Positions 9,012-19,972 of a stretch of DNA of 64,000 bases are shown piece by piece. Within the stretch, counting starts at the first letter, position 1. Every line of letters begins with the position of its first letter. The notes beneath the pieces are model-generated. The model was not told the origin of the DNA. It made no database searches and was given only the letters and a program-made list of their open reading frames with translations. Where the stretch lies: assembly GCA_937123825.1 (NCBI GenBank), contig CAKZKQ010000117.1:1-64000 (forward strand). Reading direction: 5' to 3'. A program made the position numbers and the translations under genes. This stretch comes from an uncultured Pseudomonadota bacterium. Lineage in GTDB: Bacteria > Myxococcota_A > Bradymonadia > Bradymonadales > GCA-2716585.

Positions 9012-9803
9012 TCAGGCTTCGGCTGCGGGCTTTTTGGGCGCAAAGACATAGGCGCAGCCCACCGAGATGAAGTAGAGGACCATCATGGGGCCAGCCAGCA
9101 GGAGCTGGCTGACGACATCGGGCGGGGTCAGCATGGCGCCGACGATGAAGCAGCAAATGAGCGCATAACGCCAGAAGTCGAGCATCTGCCGGTGGGTGAC
9201 CAGGCCAAGGCGAGCCACCATGGAGGTCACCAGCGGCATCTCGAAGATGATGCCAAAGGCCAGCAGCAGCTTGGTGGTCAACCCCAGATACTCCTGCATC
9301 ATCAACTCGGGTTCAGCCACCGCCTCGCCAAATTTCAGCAGCGCGCCGTAACCAAAGGGCAGGATGATCAGGTAGCAAAAGGCCGAGCCCAGCAGGAAGA
9401 AGCAGGTGCCCACGATGACAAAGGGCAGGGCGACCTTGCGCTCATCGGGGTAGAGCCCTGGTGCGATGAACTTCCAGATCTGCATCAGGATCACGGGTAG
9501 TGCGATGATGATGCCGCTAAAGAAAGCTGTCTTGAGCAGGACAAAGAACGGGTCGGTCAGGCTGCGGTAGTGGATCTGGGCCTTTTCGGCGTCTTCGGTG
9601 GCGTGCTTGAGGGGTTCGAGCAGGAAAAGGAAGATCTCCTCAACCCAGGTCCAACTCAGCGCCACGCCGACCAGGACCGCCACCAGGGCGATGATGACGC
9701 GCTTGCGCAGCTCGGCCAGGTGCTCCAGAAACGGGGCGCGGCTGCCTTCGAGCGGATCAGCGCCAGCGCCGTGCATGTCGGGGGGGTGGGGCAGCTCGGT
9801 CAA
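9012..9803 (-). CDS. tatC: Twin-arginine translocase subunit TatC
   Basis: TatC is the polytopic receptor of the Tat pathway, which exports folded proteins with RR signal peptides across the inner membrane. The 263-residue protein opens with the conserved FLEHLAELRKRV (cytoplasmic N-terminus) and has six hydrophobic segments, including FIAPGLYPDERKVALPFV, a conserved loop. Its ATG overlaps the stop of the upstream tatA/B-like gene by 4 bp, so the two are translationally coupled. The N-terminus is about 20 residues longer than usual and proline/His-rich. Confidence 0.97.
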   Translation of the reverse strand: MTELPHPPDMHGAGADPLEGSRAPFLEHLAELRKRVIIALVAVLVGVALSWTWVEEIFLFLLEPLKHATEDAEKAQIHYRSLTDPFFVLLKTAFFSGIIIALPVILMQIWKFIAPGLYPDERKVALPFVIVGTCFFLLGSAFCYLIILPFGYGALLKFGEAVAEPELMMQEYLGLTTKLLLAFGIIFEMPLVTSMVARLGLVTHRQMLDFWRYALICCFIVGAMLTPPDVVSQLLLAGPMMVLYFISVGCAYVFAPKKPAAEA

Positions 9804-10609
9804 GACAGGGCGCCTCCTTGAAGCTCATCGTGGTTTTGGGGGCCACCTTCGACAGGGATGGCCATGACACCGCCCAGCAAGCCCAGCGGGGCTGCCGGAA
9901 TGCGCTGGCGCGCGATCTTCACGTCGCCGCCGTTGCTTGGGATGCACCGTGGGACGTTTGTGGTGCTCCACTGTGTGTGTTGGCCGTTGTCTTCTGGCAG
10001 CAGCGGGCCGACGCCGCCGATGACTTCAATCGCCGTAACGCCGCCGAGCACATCCAGGCGCGCGGCCTTGATCTTGGCCCGCGAGGTGGTTTTGGGATCG
10101 ACGCTGTGGGCCATGGGGAGGCTGGCTGCGACGATGGTCTTGGGCAGCGCATCGGTGGCGCCAGGCAGCGGCGGTGTGTTTGAGGTCAGCGCACCGGGCG
10201 GCGGTGCGAAGTCTCCCGAGAAGCCTTGTTGTTGGTGGGTCTGGTAGACGTCCAGATCGTCGTCGCTGTCCTGACCTTCATCGTCGAGGGGGTATTCGTC
10301 GGGATCTTCGTCGTGTTCGGCCAGACTGTTTTGGCTTTGCCAGTCGCGCTCTTCCTGGGCCAGACCGGCGTAGGGATCGTTTGGGGTCTCCAACTCGCGG
10401 CGCTTGGCGCTGTCGCGCAGTTGCTGTTGGATGTCGCGCCGGACATCGTCCATTTCCACAGCGCGGCGCAGGTCTGTGGTCGCTTTGCGGACTTCGCGCA
10501 GGACCTTGCCGGCGGTCTTGGCCAGCCCCGGCAGCTTCTCTGGGCCCAAAAATACAAGGGCCAGCAGCGCAATGACGCCGATCTCAACAAAAGACATCCC
10601 GAACATCAA
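9800..10609 (-). CDS. tatB: TatA/TatB-family translocase protein with long C-terminal extension
   Basis: The first ~70 residues are a TatA/B core: one membrane helix (VEIGVIALLALVFLGPEKLPG, with the FGPEKLP-type hinge) followed by an amphipathic helix. The FLGPEKLP form and pairing with tatC favour TatB, but TatA cannot be excluded. The remaining ~195 residues are unusual for the family. First comes an acidic stretch (about residues 85-125), then a Pro/Gly-rich tail with a repeated motif (LDVLGGVTAIEVIGG and LGLLGGVMAIPVEGG). The ATG at 10609 is chosen because GAGG lies 7 nt upstream. It overlaps tatC by 4 bp, and no separate second TatA/B gene is seen nearby. Confidence 0.85.
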   Translation of the reverse strand: MMFGMSFVEIGVIALLALVFLGPEKLPGLAKTAGKVLREVRKATTDLRRAVEMDDVRRDIQQQLRDSAKRRELETPNDPYAGLAQEERDWQSQNSLAEHDEDPDEYPLDDEGQDSDDDLDVYQTHQQQGFSGDFAPPPGALTSNTPPLPGATDALPKTIVAASLPMAHSVDPKTTSRAKIKAARLDVLGGVTAIEVIGGVGPLLPEDNGQHTQWSTTNVPRCIPSNGGDVKIARQRIPAAPLGLLGGVMAIPVEGGPQNHDELQGGALS

Positions 10610-10680
10610 CAAACCTCAATCGGTGCTTGGCTGTGCCGCCCCCAAAGGGACTGATCCTTTCAAAGCACAGCTGGCCGATG

Positions 10681-13158
10681 TCATTCCAATTCGACGTCAA
10701 TGCTGTAGTCGAAACTGGCAGGGCCATCGGCGAGCCCACGCACGCTGATAAAATACGCGCCCGCATCGGTCAACTGTTCGAGCATTGACAGTTCGAAGTC
10801 ATCGGGTTCTGCGCGACCCACAATTGTGACGCCGTCGCTGGCCAGCAGCAGCAATTCGAGGTGTTCTGGGGTGTTGGTGGCGACGGTCACCAGCAGCAAC
10901 TCATCGCCCTGGGCGTCGATGCGGTACCAGTCGGTTTCGTTAAGGCACATGATGCGGTCGTCGAGCAGGCCTGAGGCCAGGACCGCGGCCTGGGCGGCGT
11001 TGCCATTGGGCGCGGCGTCGTCGTTGCGGCAGATGTCGGCCGAGAGGGTGTAGGCGCCCTCGGCGCCGTTGTACCCCAGCACCAGCCCGTAATGTGTGCC
11101 CTGCTCCTGGGCGGTGACGGTGACGATCTCGGGGGAGGCGATGCCCTCGGAGCTTTGAAGCTCGGTGGTGCCGTCGGGTCCGAGCATGAAGAGGTCGAGG
11201 TCGTTATCCGGGTCGAAGTCGATTTGGAGCCTGGCGCGATCACCGCGGCGCATTTCCATGCGGAAGTGGTCTTCGTTGCCGCCGCAGATCTGCATGTCGA
11301 GCGAGTCTCCATCGACCAGCGGGAAGCCTGTGTCAGGTTCGTCGTTGGGTTCGTTGGGGTCATCCTGGCAGACGTCGCCGTTGTTGGACCCGACCTCAAC
11401 CAGGAGTTCATACTGGCTGGCGATGTTGTCAAAGCCAGTGACGATGAGGTGGTGCGTGCCGGTGCGGGTGATGCGCGTCACGGAGATCTCTTCGTCGTCG
11501 TCGATGGAGAAGCCCTCGGCGATGGGGGTTTGGTCTTCAGGGCCGACCAATGCCATGTCCAGATCGCCGTCGTCGTGATCAAAGAGCATCAAAATCTCAA
11601 CGCTGTCGCCCTCTTCAAGCTCCAGCGCATAGACGTCTTCATCGCCCTGGCACAGCGAGAGGTTGGTGTAGGCGTCGGGGGTCAGTTCTGCGGCGTCGGC
11701 GACGCTGTTGTTGGGTTCAAAGGCGTCTTCACACTCTTCGGGATCGAAGAGGGGGATGATGCTGACGGCCAGATCGTAGTTGTTGGGGTCCCCGGAGATC
11801 TCCAGGGTGTAGGTTCCTGCGGCGACGTTGGTCACAAAGAGGAATTCGTCATCCGCTGGGGTGTCTTCCTCGGCGAGCACCGTGGTCTGGTCGGTGTCGT
11901 AGAGCTTGGCGGCGAGGTTGCCGTTGTCGGCGGTGTAGGTCATCAGCACCGCAATGTCGTCCCCTTCCTGGACGGTGATGGGCCACCGGTCGACGTCGCC
12001 CCGGCACAATGACAGGCCAATGAAGAGCTCCTCGTTCTGGGTGATGGCGGCGCCCTGGTCAAATTCGTCGTCAGGCTCGTGGGCGTCCTCGGCGCAGGTG
12101 ACGTCATCTCCGGCGGCGAAGGCGTTGAAATTGTAGATCGCCCCTTTGGGGTGGACGATGCTGCCGTCGCAGGTGTCCCCTTCCGGATCATCGTTGTCAA
12201 CGGCCAGGATCTTGTAGAAAAAGGTCTGCGTTTGCCCCTCCAGGAGCCCCGGGTTGGGGATGCTGGCGGTGAACTCATCGCCGTTTTGGGTCATGAGGAG
12301 GTCGACGAAGCTGTTGGGATCATCGGGGTTTCCGGTCGTGTAGAAGAGCACGGCCTGGGTGATCTCGCTTTGGTCGTCGGTGATGGTGGCCGACACGACA
12401 TAGTCGCCCGCACCGCGTTGGTCGCCCAACTCTTTGTGTCGGATGTCGGGGGGGTTGCAGCCGCAGTCGTCAGTGCACTCATCCTCTTTGCCTTTGGGGA
12501 TCAGGATGACGCTGATGGTCTCGCGGACCGGGCCGCTGTCGCGATCGTCGATGACCAGCGTGGCGGTCCAGACCGACTGGGTGTTGATCTGGTCGGGCTC
12601 GGGTGTCCAACTCAGCTCGGCGCTCTTGGGCTCGAACTGATTCAACTCCATGCCTTTGGGCTCATCTTCCAGGTACATCTCGACCTGGGTGGAGTCATCG
12701 TCTTTGACGACCAGCTCGGCGTTGAGGGTCTGCTGCTGGCCCAGGTCAAGGACGCGCCGCAGGGCGCTGACGACCCTCGGCGCGCTGTCGGCGGCCTCGA
12801 CGGTGACCAGGATTCGGGCCGTGGTGCGGCCGCCTCGGCCGTCGGTGGCGGAAAAGATGATCTCGTAGGGGTTGGGGTTGGCGTCAGAGGCCAGCGGCGC
12901 CCAGAAAAAGCGGCCGACCTGCTCTGAAGCGATGAACTCCGCCCCAGGAGGGCCTTCTTCGATGCTCAAGCGGACCGTGTCACCGTCGGGGTCCGAGGCC
13001 GCCACGGTCAACTCCAACGCGTCGCCAGCCTGAAGCTGGGCCTCGCTGGGGAGGTTTGAGAATACGGGGGGCTGGTTGGCCTCTTTGGGGGTGCCGCATC
13101 CGATCAGCACGCCGAGCCATAACCCTACAAGGCATGTCTTTAAGCTGCCGTGACCCAT
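10681..13158 (-). CDS. Large lipoprotein with cadherin/Ig-like and repeated PPC-type domains
   Basis: Start at 13158 gives a short classic lipoprotein signal ending VLIGCG and has TAAGG about 10 nt upstream; earlier in-frame ATGs have no ribosome site. The N-terminal part (about residues 30-120) has putative-Ig/cadherin-like features (NQPPVF, ASDPDGDTVRL, FSATDGRGG). Later there are at least four copies of the pre-peptidase C-terminal (PPC) pattern. Each has an EPN/EPD-N opener (AHEPDDEF, AFEPNNSV, DPNEPNDEP), an acidic core such as GDEDVYALELEEGD, and a G-x-Y-x-L strand. The protein is strongly acidic and Cys pairs recur at domain borders. It is probably a surface-exposed lipoprotein with an adhesive or structural role. 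No catalytic domain was seen, unlike the secreted peptidases that often carry PPC. Confidence 0.85.
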   Translation of the reverse strand: MGHGSLKTCLVGLWLGVLIGCGTPKEANQPPVFSNLPSEAQLQAGDALELTVAASDPDGDTVRLSIEEGPPGAEFIASEQVGRFFWAPLASDANPNPYEIIFSATDGRGGRTTARILVTVEAADSAPRVVSALRRVLDLGQQQTLNAELVVKDDDSTQVEMYLEDEPKGMELNQFEPKSAELSWTPEPDQINTQSVWTATLVIDDRDSGPVRETISVILIPKGKEDECTDDCGCNPPDIRHKELGDQRGAGDYVVSATITDDQSEITQAVLFYTTGNPDDPNSFVDLLMTQNGDEFTASIPNPGLLEGQTQTFFYKILAVDNDDPEGDTCDGSIVHPKGAIYNFNAFAAGDDVTCAEDAHEPDDEFDQGAAITQNEELFIGLSLCRGDVDRWPITVQEGDDIAVLMTYTADNGNLAAKLYDTDQTTVLAEEDTPADDEFLFVTNVAAGTYTLEISGDPNNYDLAVSIIPLFDPEECEDAFEPNNSVADAAELTPDAYTNLSLCQGDEDVYALELEEGDSVEILMLFDHDDGDLDMALVGPEDQTPIAEGFSIDDDEEISVTRITRTGTHHLIVTGFDNIASQYELLVEVGSNNGDVCQDDPNEPNDEPDTGFPLVDGDSLDMQICGGNEDHFRMEMRRGDRARLQIDFDPDNDLDLFMLGPDGTTELQSSEGIASPEIVTVTAQEQGTHYGLVLGYNGAEGAYTLSADICRNDDAAPNGNAAQAAVLASGLLDDRIMCLNETDWYRIDAQGDELLLVTVATNTPEHLELLLLASDGVTIVGRAEPDDFELSMLEQLTDAGAYFISVRGLADGPASFDYSIDVELE

Positions 13159-13460
13159 TGTCTTGACCTTATCTGTTGCGTTCATGAAATCTGGTTGTGT
13201 CGAGCCGTTCCCCATCGGGTTGGGGGCCTTGGCTCGCGAGGCGCCCTGGGCGTGTTGTCAAAGCGGTCCCTGATGGCCGCCGCGCCGCTGGCCTGAGCGT
13301 TGCCATCCCGTGCGTTTGCACAAGTGTGGTTGTGGTTTTGCGCACCTGCAACCCGGCAACGCATCAGTTTTAGGGCTTCAATGCCCTGGGGGCAAGCCCG
13401 CCGCCGCACAGCGCCCTGCGACGGTCTTGAGTCACAGAGGCTGCGGTTTGGGGGCTGACA
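13159..13460. other. Intergenic region, no gene recognised
   Basis: This lies between the end of rsmA and the start of the PPC-domain lipoprotein, both on the minus strand. It holds the lipoprotein ribosome site (TAAGG near 13167-13172). Apart from that no convincing promoter, terminator or gene was seen. Confidence 0.5.
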
Positions 13461-14333
13461 TCAGGCCGAAGGCGGCTGGAGGGCCTTATAGGCCGTGGCG
13501 AGCGCTTTAAACTGCGCCATGGAGAGTTTTTCGGGGCGAACAGTGGGGGTGATCTGGGCGCTCTGAAGCAGGGCGTCGAGGGTTTGGGTGTCGGGCAGCC
13601 CCAGCCCGCCTTTGAGGGCGTTGCGGAGCGTTTTGCGCCGCGCCGAGAAGGCCGCCCGCACGACCTTGTCAAAGGCGCGCCGCAACTCGGGGTCCAGCAA
13701 CGGCTCGGTGGGGGTCTCAAAGAGCACCACCGAAGAGTGGACTTTGGGGGGAGGCGAGAAGGCGCCAGGGGGGATGTCGAGGATGAGCCGGGCGTGGACG
13801 CGTGATTGGACGGCCAGCGAGAGGCTCCCGTATTTGCGCGAGCCTTCTTTGGCGACGAGCCGCTGGGCGACTTCTCGCTGGAACATGAAGATCCACCGAG
13901 AGAAGGGCGTGGCGTCTTCGAGCAAGCGCAGCAAGATGGCGGTGCCGACGTTGTAAGGGAGGTTGCCGACGGCCACGTAAGGCCCGGGGCCGTGGGGTTC
14001 GAGGCTTGGGCCAAGCGGCACCCGCAGCGCGTCGGCCTGGATGATGTGCAGGCGCTGGCCCTGGTCGCCCGGCAGCAGGTCGGGCAGGCGCTGGCTGAGG
14101 AACTCGGCCGCGCGGCGGTCTTTTTCGACGCCGACGATCGTGGCGCCGCTGTCGAGCAGCGCACACGTCAGCACACCGGGGCCCGGGCCGATCTCCAGAG
14201 CCACTTCATCGGGTTTGAGCGCGGCGGCGTGGGCGATGGTGGTGATGACATCGACGTCGGTCAGGAAGTGTTGACCCAGGGCCTTGGTGGCCTTGTGTCC
14301 GTAGGCTTTGAGCAACTCGCGAGGAAAAAGCAT
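13461..14333 (-). CDS. rsmA: 16S rRNA (adenine-N6,N6)-dimethyltransferase RsmA/KsgA
   Basis: RsmA dimethylates two adjacent adenines near the 3' end of 16S rRNA during ribosome assembly. The 290-residue protein has the family opener KALGQHFLTD, SAM motif I EIGPGPGVLT, acidic loop VEKDRR, and the catalytic motif NLPYNVGTAIL. The C-terminal helical domain includes PPPKVHSSVV and FSARRKTLRNAL. All landmarks are present, so it should be active. It is transcribed alone on the minus strand, with no close upstream gene. Confidence 0.97.
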   Translation of the reverse strand: MLFPRELLKAYGHKATKALGQHFLTDVDVITTIAHAAALKPDEVALEIGPGPGVLTCALLDSGATIVGVEKDRRAAEFLSQRLPDLLPGDQGQRLHIIQADALRVPLGPSLEPHGPGPYVAVGNLPYNVGTAILLRLLEDATPFSRWIFMFQREVAQRLVAKEGSRKYGSLSLAVQSRVHARLILDIPPGAFSPPPKVHSSVVLFETPTEPLLDPELRRAFDKVVRAAFSARRKTLRNALKGGLGLPDTQTLDALLQSAQITPTVRPEKLSMAQFKALATAYKALQPPSA

Positions 14334-15128
14334 GGGTCGGTGAAAGAAGCGGGCCCCTGAGGGGTGTTGTGGTGGTATGGCCAGGCGTTGAATGGATCGC
14401 CCTGCGGTGCGCTGTCAGACCGCAAATCTTTGACTGACGTTGTGATGGCTTCTGGAAGGCGATTCGGCAGCATCGATGCCGATTGCTTTTGGCTCGCCTC
14501 AGGCTTGGACGATGAACCGTGTGGGAGTTGTGATGTCCCACGGCCCATCGGTCCAGCCCACCTTCTGCCCCTTGGCGCCGGTGGGGTGTCATCCCCCGAT
14601 TCAGGGGCGCTGTCAACCAGACGGTGCTTGTGGCTGAGGTGCGTCTGGAGTTGACAGGTGGCGCCAAACGGGTCTAGATAGGCATTAAGTTGGGCGGTCC
14701 AATCAATGGCAAGGACAAGCACGTTCATGGGATCCATGTGTGCTTTGTGAGTGACTTCTTTGTGTTTGTCAGAGGGTCTGATGTCTTGCTTTAATCGAGT
14801 GTCCGCTTGTGCAACCTGGGTTGTGTGTGCAGGGGTCCTGTCGCCGCGATGATGCGGTGGCTGGACAGAAAGCGGCGTTCATTGACTCAACCTTCGTGAG
14901 CAATGGCCCAACGTCAGGTCCCAACCTGTCCACACACTCTGAATGAAACAAGCCAATAAGACTGAGCTTGGCAAAGGCCGCTGCGTTGAACACAGCGCGG
15001 TCGCTGAGCGATGGAATGACCTGGTGACGCGTTCACAGAGACAACCTTAAAGGAAATGGCCGCCAGAACCCCCGCAAACGATGCCGGATGATACAGGGCG
15101 GCTCCACGATGAAGGGAGCGTTAAGACG
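14334..15128. other. Long intergenic region without a recognisable gene
   Basis: About 0.8 kb separates the divergent rsmA and first polyaspartate lipoprotein genes. Open frames exist on both strands, including a 158-codon one, but their predicted proteins look like random GC-rich translations and match no family I know. GAAGGGAG near 15112-15119 may be the ribosome site of the lipoprotein gene. The stretch likely holds two promoters and may hide a small RNA, but nothing specific is visible. Confidence 0.45.
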
Positions 15129-16106
<978 letters not shown>

Positions 16107-16237
16107 GCCTCCCGGCGAACACCCCCACGGCGTCACTGCTCGCCGTGACGGGTGACCGCCCACCCACAGGGCGCCCATGAGAAGACAAGGGCTTTCTCCC
16201 GGCGCGCCTGACATCGAACCTACAGAATCCAAATTTC

Positions 16238-16262
16238 AGACCTGCGCCCAGTGCGCGGGTCT
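16238..16262 (+). terminator. Hairpin between the two polyaspartate genes, possible terminator
   Basis: AGACC-T-GCGC (16238-16247) pairs with GCGC-G-GGTCT (16253-16262) around a 5-nt loop, followed by TTGCTGCTCT. The T-run is poor, so termination may be partial. A second hairpin (CACGGCG/CGCCGTG) lies closer to the first gene near 16128-16150. Confidence 0.4.
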
Positions 16263-16305
16263 TGCTGCTCTGGACCCCTGGTCCTGGTTTTAAAGAGGTG
16301 CTCTC

Positions 16306-17127
<822 letters not shown>

Positions 17128-17242
17128 GCATCCACCCCGCACCGGCTAGCTTTGCACCCGTGGCACGGCGAGCCGGTGTGGCTGTGGTCATGTGGTGGGG
17201 ATGGCCCGCTGGTGACCCCTTCTCCGTCCCTCCCCCTGTGCG

Positions 17243-18118
17243 TTACCCAAAGAGCACAATCCCATATTGCCCCACGCGGCGATAACCCAGCGCCAGGTAC
17301 GCCCGCTGCGCGGGCTCGTTGTGCTCTCCTGTAAAGAGGATCGAGCGACCCGTCCCGTTGCTTCTGGCCACCAGGAGCGAACCGGCCACCACCGCGCGTG
17401 CGTGCCCGTTGCCCCGAAGCGCTGGTGGCGTATACACCCCGCCGATCTGCACGCACTGCGGCAGGTGGGCATTGAAAGTCGACATCGACACCAACTCCCC
17501 CTGACGCTCCAGCACCCACTGCACGCCCTCGCTCTGGGCCCGGTACACGCCCGCGATCAAGCCCGCTTTGTCTTCTTCGCTGCGAACCCCGCCCTCCATC
17601 TCCTCTTTCTGCGCCAGACGCCACGGGATCAACACCTCCAGGTCCTCCAACGTCGCCCTGCGGCAACGGACCTGACCGCTGGCCAACGCCGGGGGCACCT
17701 CCAATGCATCAAGCGGCAGGTCATAGAGGTACTCCCTGGAGTTCATCCGACATGGCCACTGCTGGGCGCCCAGCGCCTCTCTGGCAGCCTCGACCTGTGC
17801 CCAGGGGCCAACCAGACCGCTCGGCGCGCCCATGTCCCGCGCCTGATGCCCCTCCACCAACGCCGCCGTATGCCCCATTGACTGCAAAATCAGCATGCCG
17901 TTCCAGTAGAGCGCCGACACCCCGCAGAGCGACTCGCCCTTCCATGCCCCCAAATACGCCCCTTCATAAGGCTTTCCCTGGTTCTTCAGCCCCGCCCGTT
18001 TCAAGTTCGACAGCAAAAACATGGAGCTTTGCAGGTGCTCCACCAAAAATGCCTCCAGGGCCTCCTCTTGTCCTGGCTCGATGGGCCGGATGTCGATGCG
18101 GTCTGCGTCTTGGTTCAT
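17243..18118 (-). CDS. GNAT-family N-acetyltransferase
   Basis: The C-terminal half is a GNAT fold: IGGVYTPPALRGNGHARAVV is the acetyl-CoA-binding motif A (Q/RxxGxG/A form), and AQRAYLALGYRRVGQYGIVLF is the motif B end. The N-terminal ~130 residues (FLLSNLKRAGL opener) resemble the extra domain found in two-domain GNAT proteins of the FR47/DUF4081 kind. The acetyl acceptor cannot be inferred. AAGGGAAAG lies upstream of the ATG. It is divergent from the methyltransferase gene at 18.2 kb across a ~95-bp shared promoter region. Confidence 0.85.
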   Translation of the reverse strand: MNQDADRIDIRPIEPGQEEALEAFLVEHLQSSMFLLSNLKRAGLKNQGKPYEGAYLGAWKGESLCGVSALYWNGMLILQSMGHTAALVEGHQARDMGAPSGLVGPWAQVEAAREALGAQQWPCRMNSREYLYDLPLDALEVPPALASGQVRCRRATLEDLEVLIPWRLAQKEEMEGGVRSEEDKAGLIAGVYRAQSEGVQWVLERQGELVSMSTFNAHLPQCVQIGGVYTPPALRGNGHARAVVAGSLLVARSNGTGRSILFTGEHNEPAQRAYLALGYRRVGQYGIVLFG

Positions 18119-18213
18119 GGTCTCTTTCCCTTGTGGAGATTGCGGTCATGCCAGACAATCGGCTCCGAGAAGGTATTGCGCCCACCCCGCACCGCAAGGA
18201 GAAAACCACCACC

Positions 18214-19020
18214 ATGGCCCAGGCCCCCCCTGATTCATCCAGCACCATCCGCGAGCGCCTTGATGCGGCGCTGCACCCCACAGAGCGCCGCTCAGCGATG
18301 GATCCCAGGGCTTTGGCAGGCGGCCGTTGGTGGGAAGAGGCCCAGTTGGGACCCTGGCCCGAGCACCTTCGGGCCGGTGTCATCGAGCCGCGCAAGGGAT
18401 ACCGCTTCAGGCCCGAAAACCTCCTCTTGCCCGCCTTCATGGGCCGCACCCCTCGGGGCACGGTGGTGGATCTGGGCTCGGGGACAGGTTCGTTGCTCCT
18501 GCTGGCGGCGTGGGCTTGCCAGGCCGAGCGCGCTGTGGCGGTCGAGCGCCAACCCGAAGTGCATCAGAGGCTGCAAAGAACCCTCGACGCCCATGGTTTT
18601 GGCGCGGCGGTGTGTGGTGATTTGCGCCGCGCACAGTGTCTGAACGCGGTTCGAGAGGCTTTGGGTCAGCCCCAGGCCGATGTGGTGGTGATGAATCCGC
18701 CGTTTTTTCCTTCGGGCTGGGGGCGTCCCAGCGCCCTGGAGACCACGCACCTGTCCACCCACGCCGAACACGGCGGCGTGCGGGACTTTCTGGCCGCAGC
18801 GCGCCAGCTCCTGGCGCCTGGCGGCTCGGTGTTTGTGGTCTACGACGCAGGCCGGGCCGCCGAGGCGCTGGCCAGCATGGGAGAGCACGGTTTCAAGCTC
18901 GAAACAATGGGTTGGGTCCCCGATCAAAGGCCCGACAAGGCCGGTGTGCCCTTTCGGATCTGGTTGGAGGGGCGGCTGGACGCAGGGCAGGGCATCATCA
19001 AGTGTCTTTTGCCAGGGTAG
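18214..19020 (+). CDS. SAM-dependent methyltransferase, TrmN6/YfiC-like
   Basis: About 268 residues from ATG 18214, with AAGGAG 13 nt upstream; longer in-frame extensions read through the divergent promoter and are unlikely. GYRFRPENLLLPAF, SAM motif I VVDLGSGTGSLLLLAA, acidic VERQPEVHQRL and the catalytic NPPFFPSG (NPPF/Y class, exocyclic amino-group methylation) match the tRNA1(Val) adenine-37 N6-methyltransferase group and its relatives. The target could be tRNA, rRNA or protein Gln; the NPPF motif does not decide. Its stop is 4 bp from the end of a convergent gene. Confidence 0.85.
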   Translation: MAQAPPDSSSTIRERLDAALHPTERRSAMDPRALAGGRWWEEAQLGPWPEHLRAGVIEPRKGYRFRPENLLLPAFMGRTPRGTVVDLGSGTGSLLLLAAWACQAERAVAVERQPEVHQRLQRTLDAHGFGAAVCGDLRRAQCLNAVREALGQPQADVVVMNPPFFPSGWGRPSALETTHLSTHAEHGGVRDFLAAARQLLAPGGSVFVVYDAGRAAEALASMGEHGFKLETMGWVPDQRPDKAGVPFRIWLEGRLDAGQGIIKCLLPG

Positions 19021-19024
19021 GCGC

Positions 19025-19813
19025 TCAAAATTGCCACTGGGCGTTCAAGCCGCCGCCCGACGCCAGCATCCACGGCTGAAGGTCGGGCACCAGCGAGGCC
19101 CCCGTGGTGGGTTCGAGGCCCGCGTTGACGGCGGCGGCGTCGGCGCTGTAGATGTCCCAGCGCCGCTCTGCGTCGCTGCGCCCCAAAAACATCCACACAC
19201 CAAACCCACCAAAGAGCAGCGTGCCGGTGATGCCTGCGCCTGGAGGCGTGTCAATGTCCAGCGCCCGGGCCGCGATCGTGCCGCCAGCCGAGATCGCCGC
19301 CAAGCCCAGCAAGATCCCGCCGCCGACTTGTCGTCGAATGCGGCCTCGTTCCGACAACCCCCACAAGAGTTCTTCCCCGGCGTCGGCCCGCGCCACTTCG
19401 TCCAGCGATTCATCGGCCGCAATCGTCTCAAATTGTTCCAGTGCGCGTTGGCTGGGGCTGTCCAGGGCCAGCAAGAGCATGCCGGCTGTGGCCGTCCCCA
19501 GCGAGAGCGTCGCCCCTGTGATGAATCCGGTCTGTGAGCCGCAGCCGCCGCCTTGCTCCGAGGTGCACGAGGCCAACAATGGCCCAAAGACCAACAGCCC
19601 CATGGTTCCCACGCTCAATGAGGTCCACCCAGCCGCGCTGCGTCGCTTGCCAGAGATCTCGGCCATGCGGCCAATGTGGTGTTTGAGCAACGCCTGGTGG
19701 GCCACGGCCTTGTCTGCTTTGTCCTGGGCCTCCTGGGCGCTCTGAGCGCAGACGCGCGGCGCGGCCATGGGCAGCAAGAACGCAGCGATCAACAAAGACG
19801 TCAGGAATTTCAT
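19025..19813 (-). CDS. Exported protein with hydrophobic segments and Gly-rich/aromatic C-terminus
   Basis: Start at 19813 gives a clear signal peptide (MKFLTSLLIAAFLLPMAAPRVCAQS). Mature protein: an Ala/Lys-rich helical stretch, then paired hydrophobic segments around residues 60-120 and 165-210. These look like membrane hairpins with small cysteine loops (SCTSEQGGGCGS). The last residues read QPWMLASGGGLNAQWQF. A final aromatic residue after alternating hydrophobics is typical of outer-membrane sorting signals, though the protein lacks an obvious full beta-barrel. Two other proteins nearby (21.9 and 22.5 kb) end in a related way. No family recognised. Confidence 0.7.
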   Translation of the reverse strand: MKFLTSLLIAAFLLPMAAPRVCAQSAQEAQDKADKAVAHQALLKHHIGRMAEISGKRRSAAGWTSLSVGTMGLLVFGPLLASCTSEQGGGCGSQTGFITGATLSLGTATAGMLLLALDSPSQRALEQFETIAADESLDEVARADAGEELLWGLSERGRIRRQVGGGILLGLAAISAGGTIAARALDIDTPPGAGITGTLLFGGFGVWMFLGRSDAERRWDIYSADAAAVNAGLEPTTGASLVPDLQPWMLASGGGLNAQWQF

Positions 19814-19972
19814 GGGGCCGTGCCTCATATTATCGCAGGGCACCGCGCAGCGCCCCGGTCATGGCAAAGGTGGGGCCGCACAGTGTAGATTCTGTCCGTG
19901 TTTGCGCTGGCTGGTGGCGAGCGCATCTGGCCCCAGAAGTGATGTCGCGTTGAACCAAAAAGGGCAAGGATC

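Noticed and set aside
14206-14737. Frames of 153 and 158 codons in the gap after rsmA
   Set aside because: No ribosome site, no known motif, Pro/Ser/His-rich random look; the first also overlaps rsmA.
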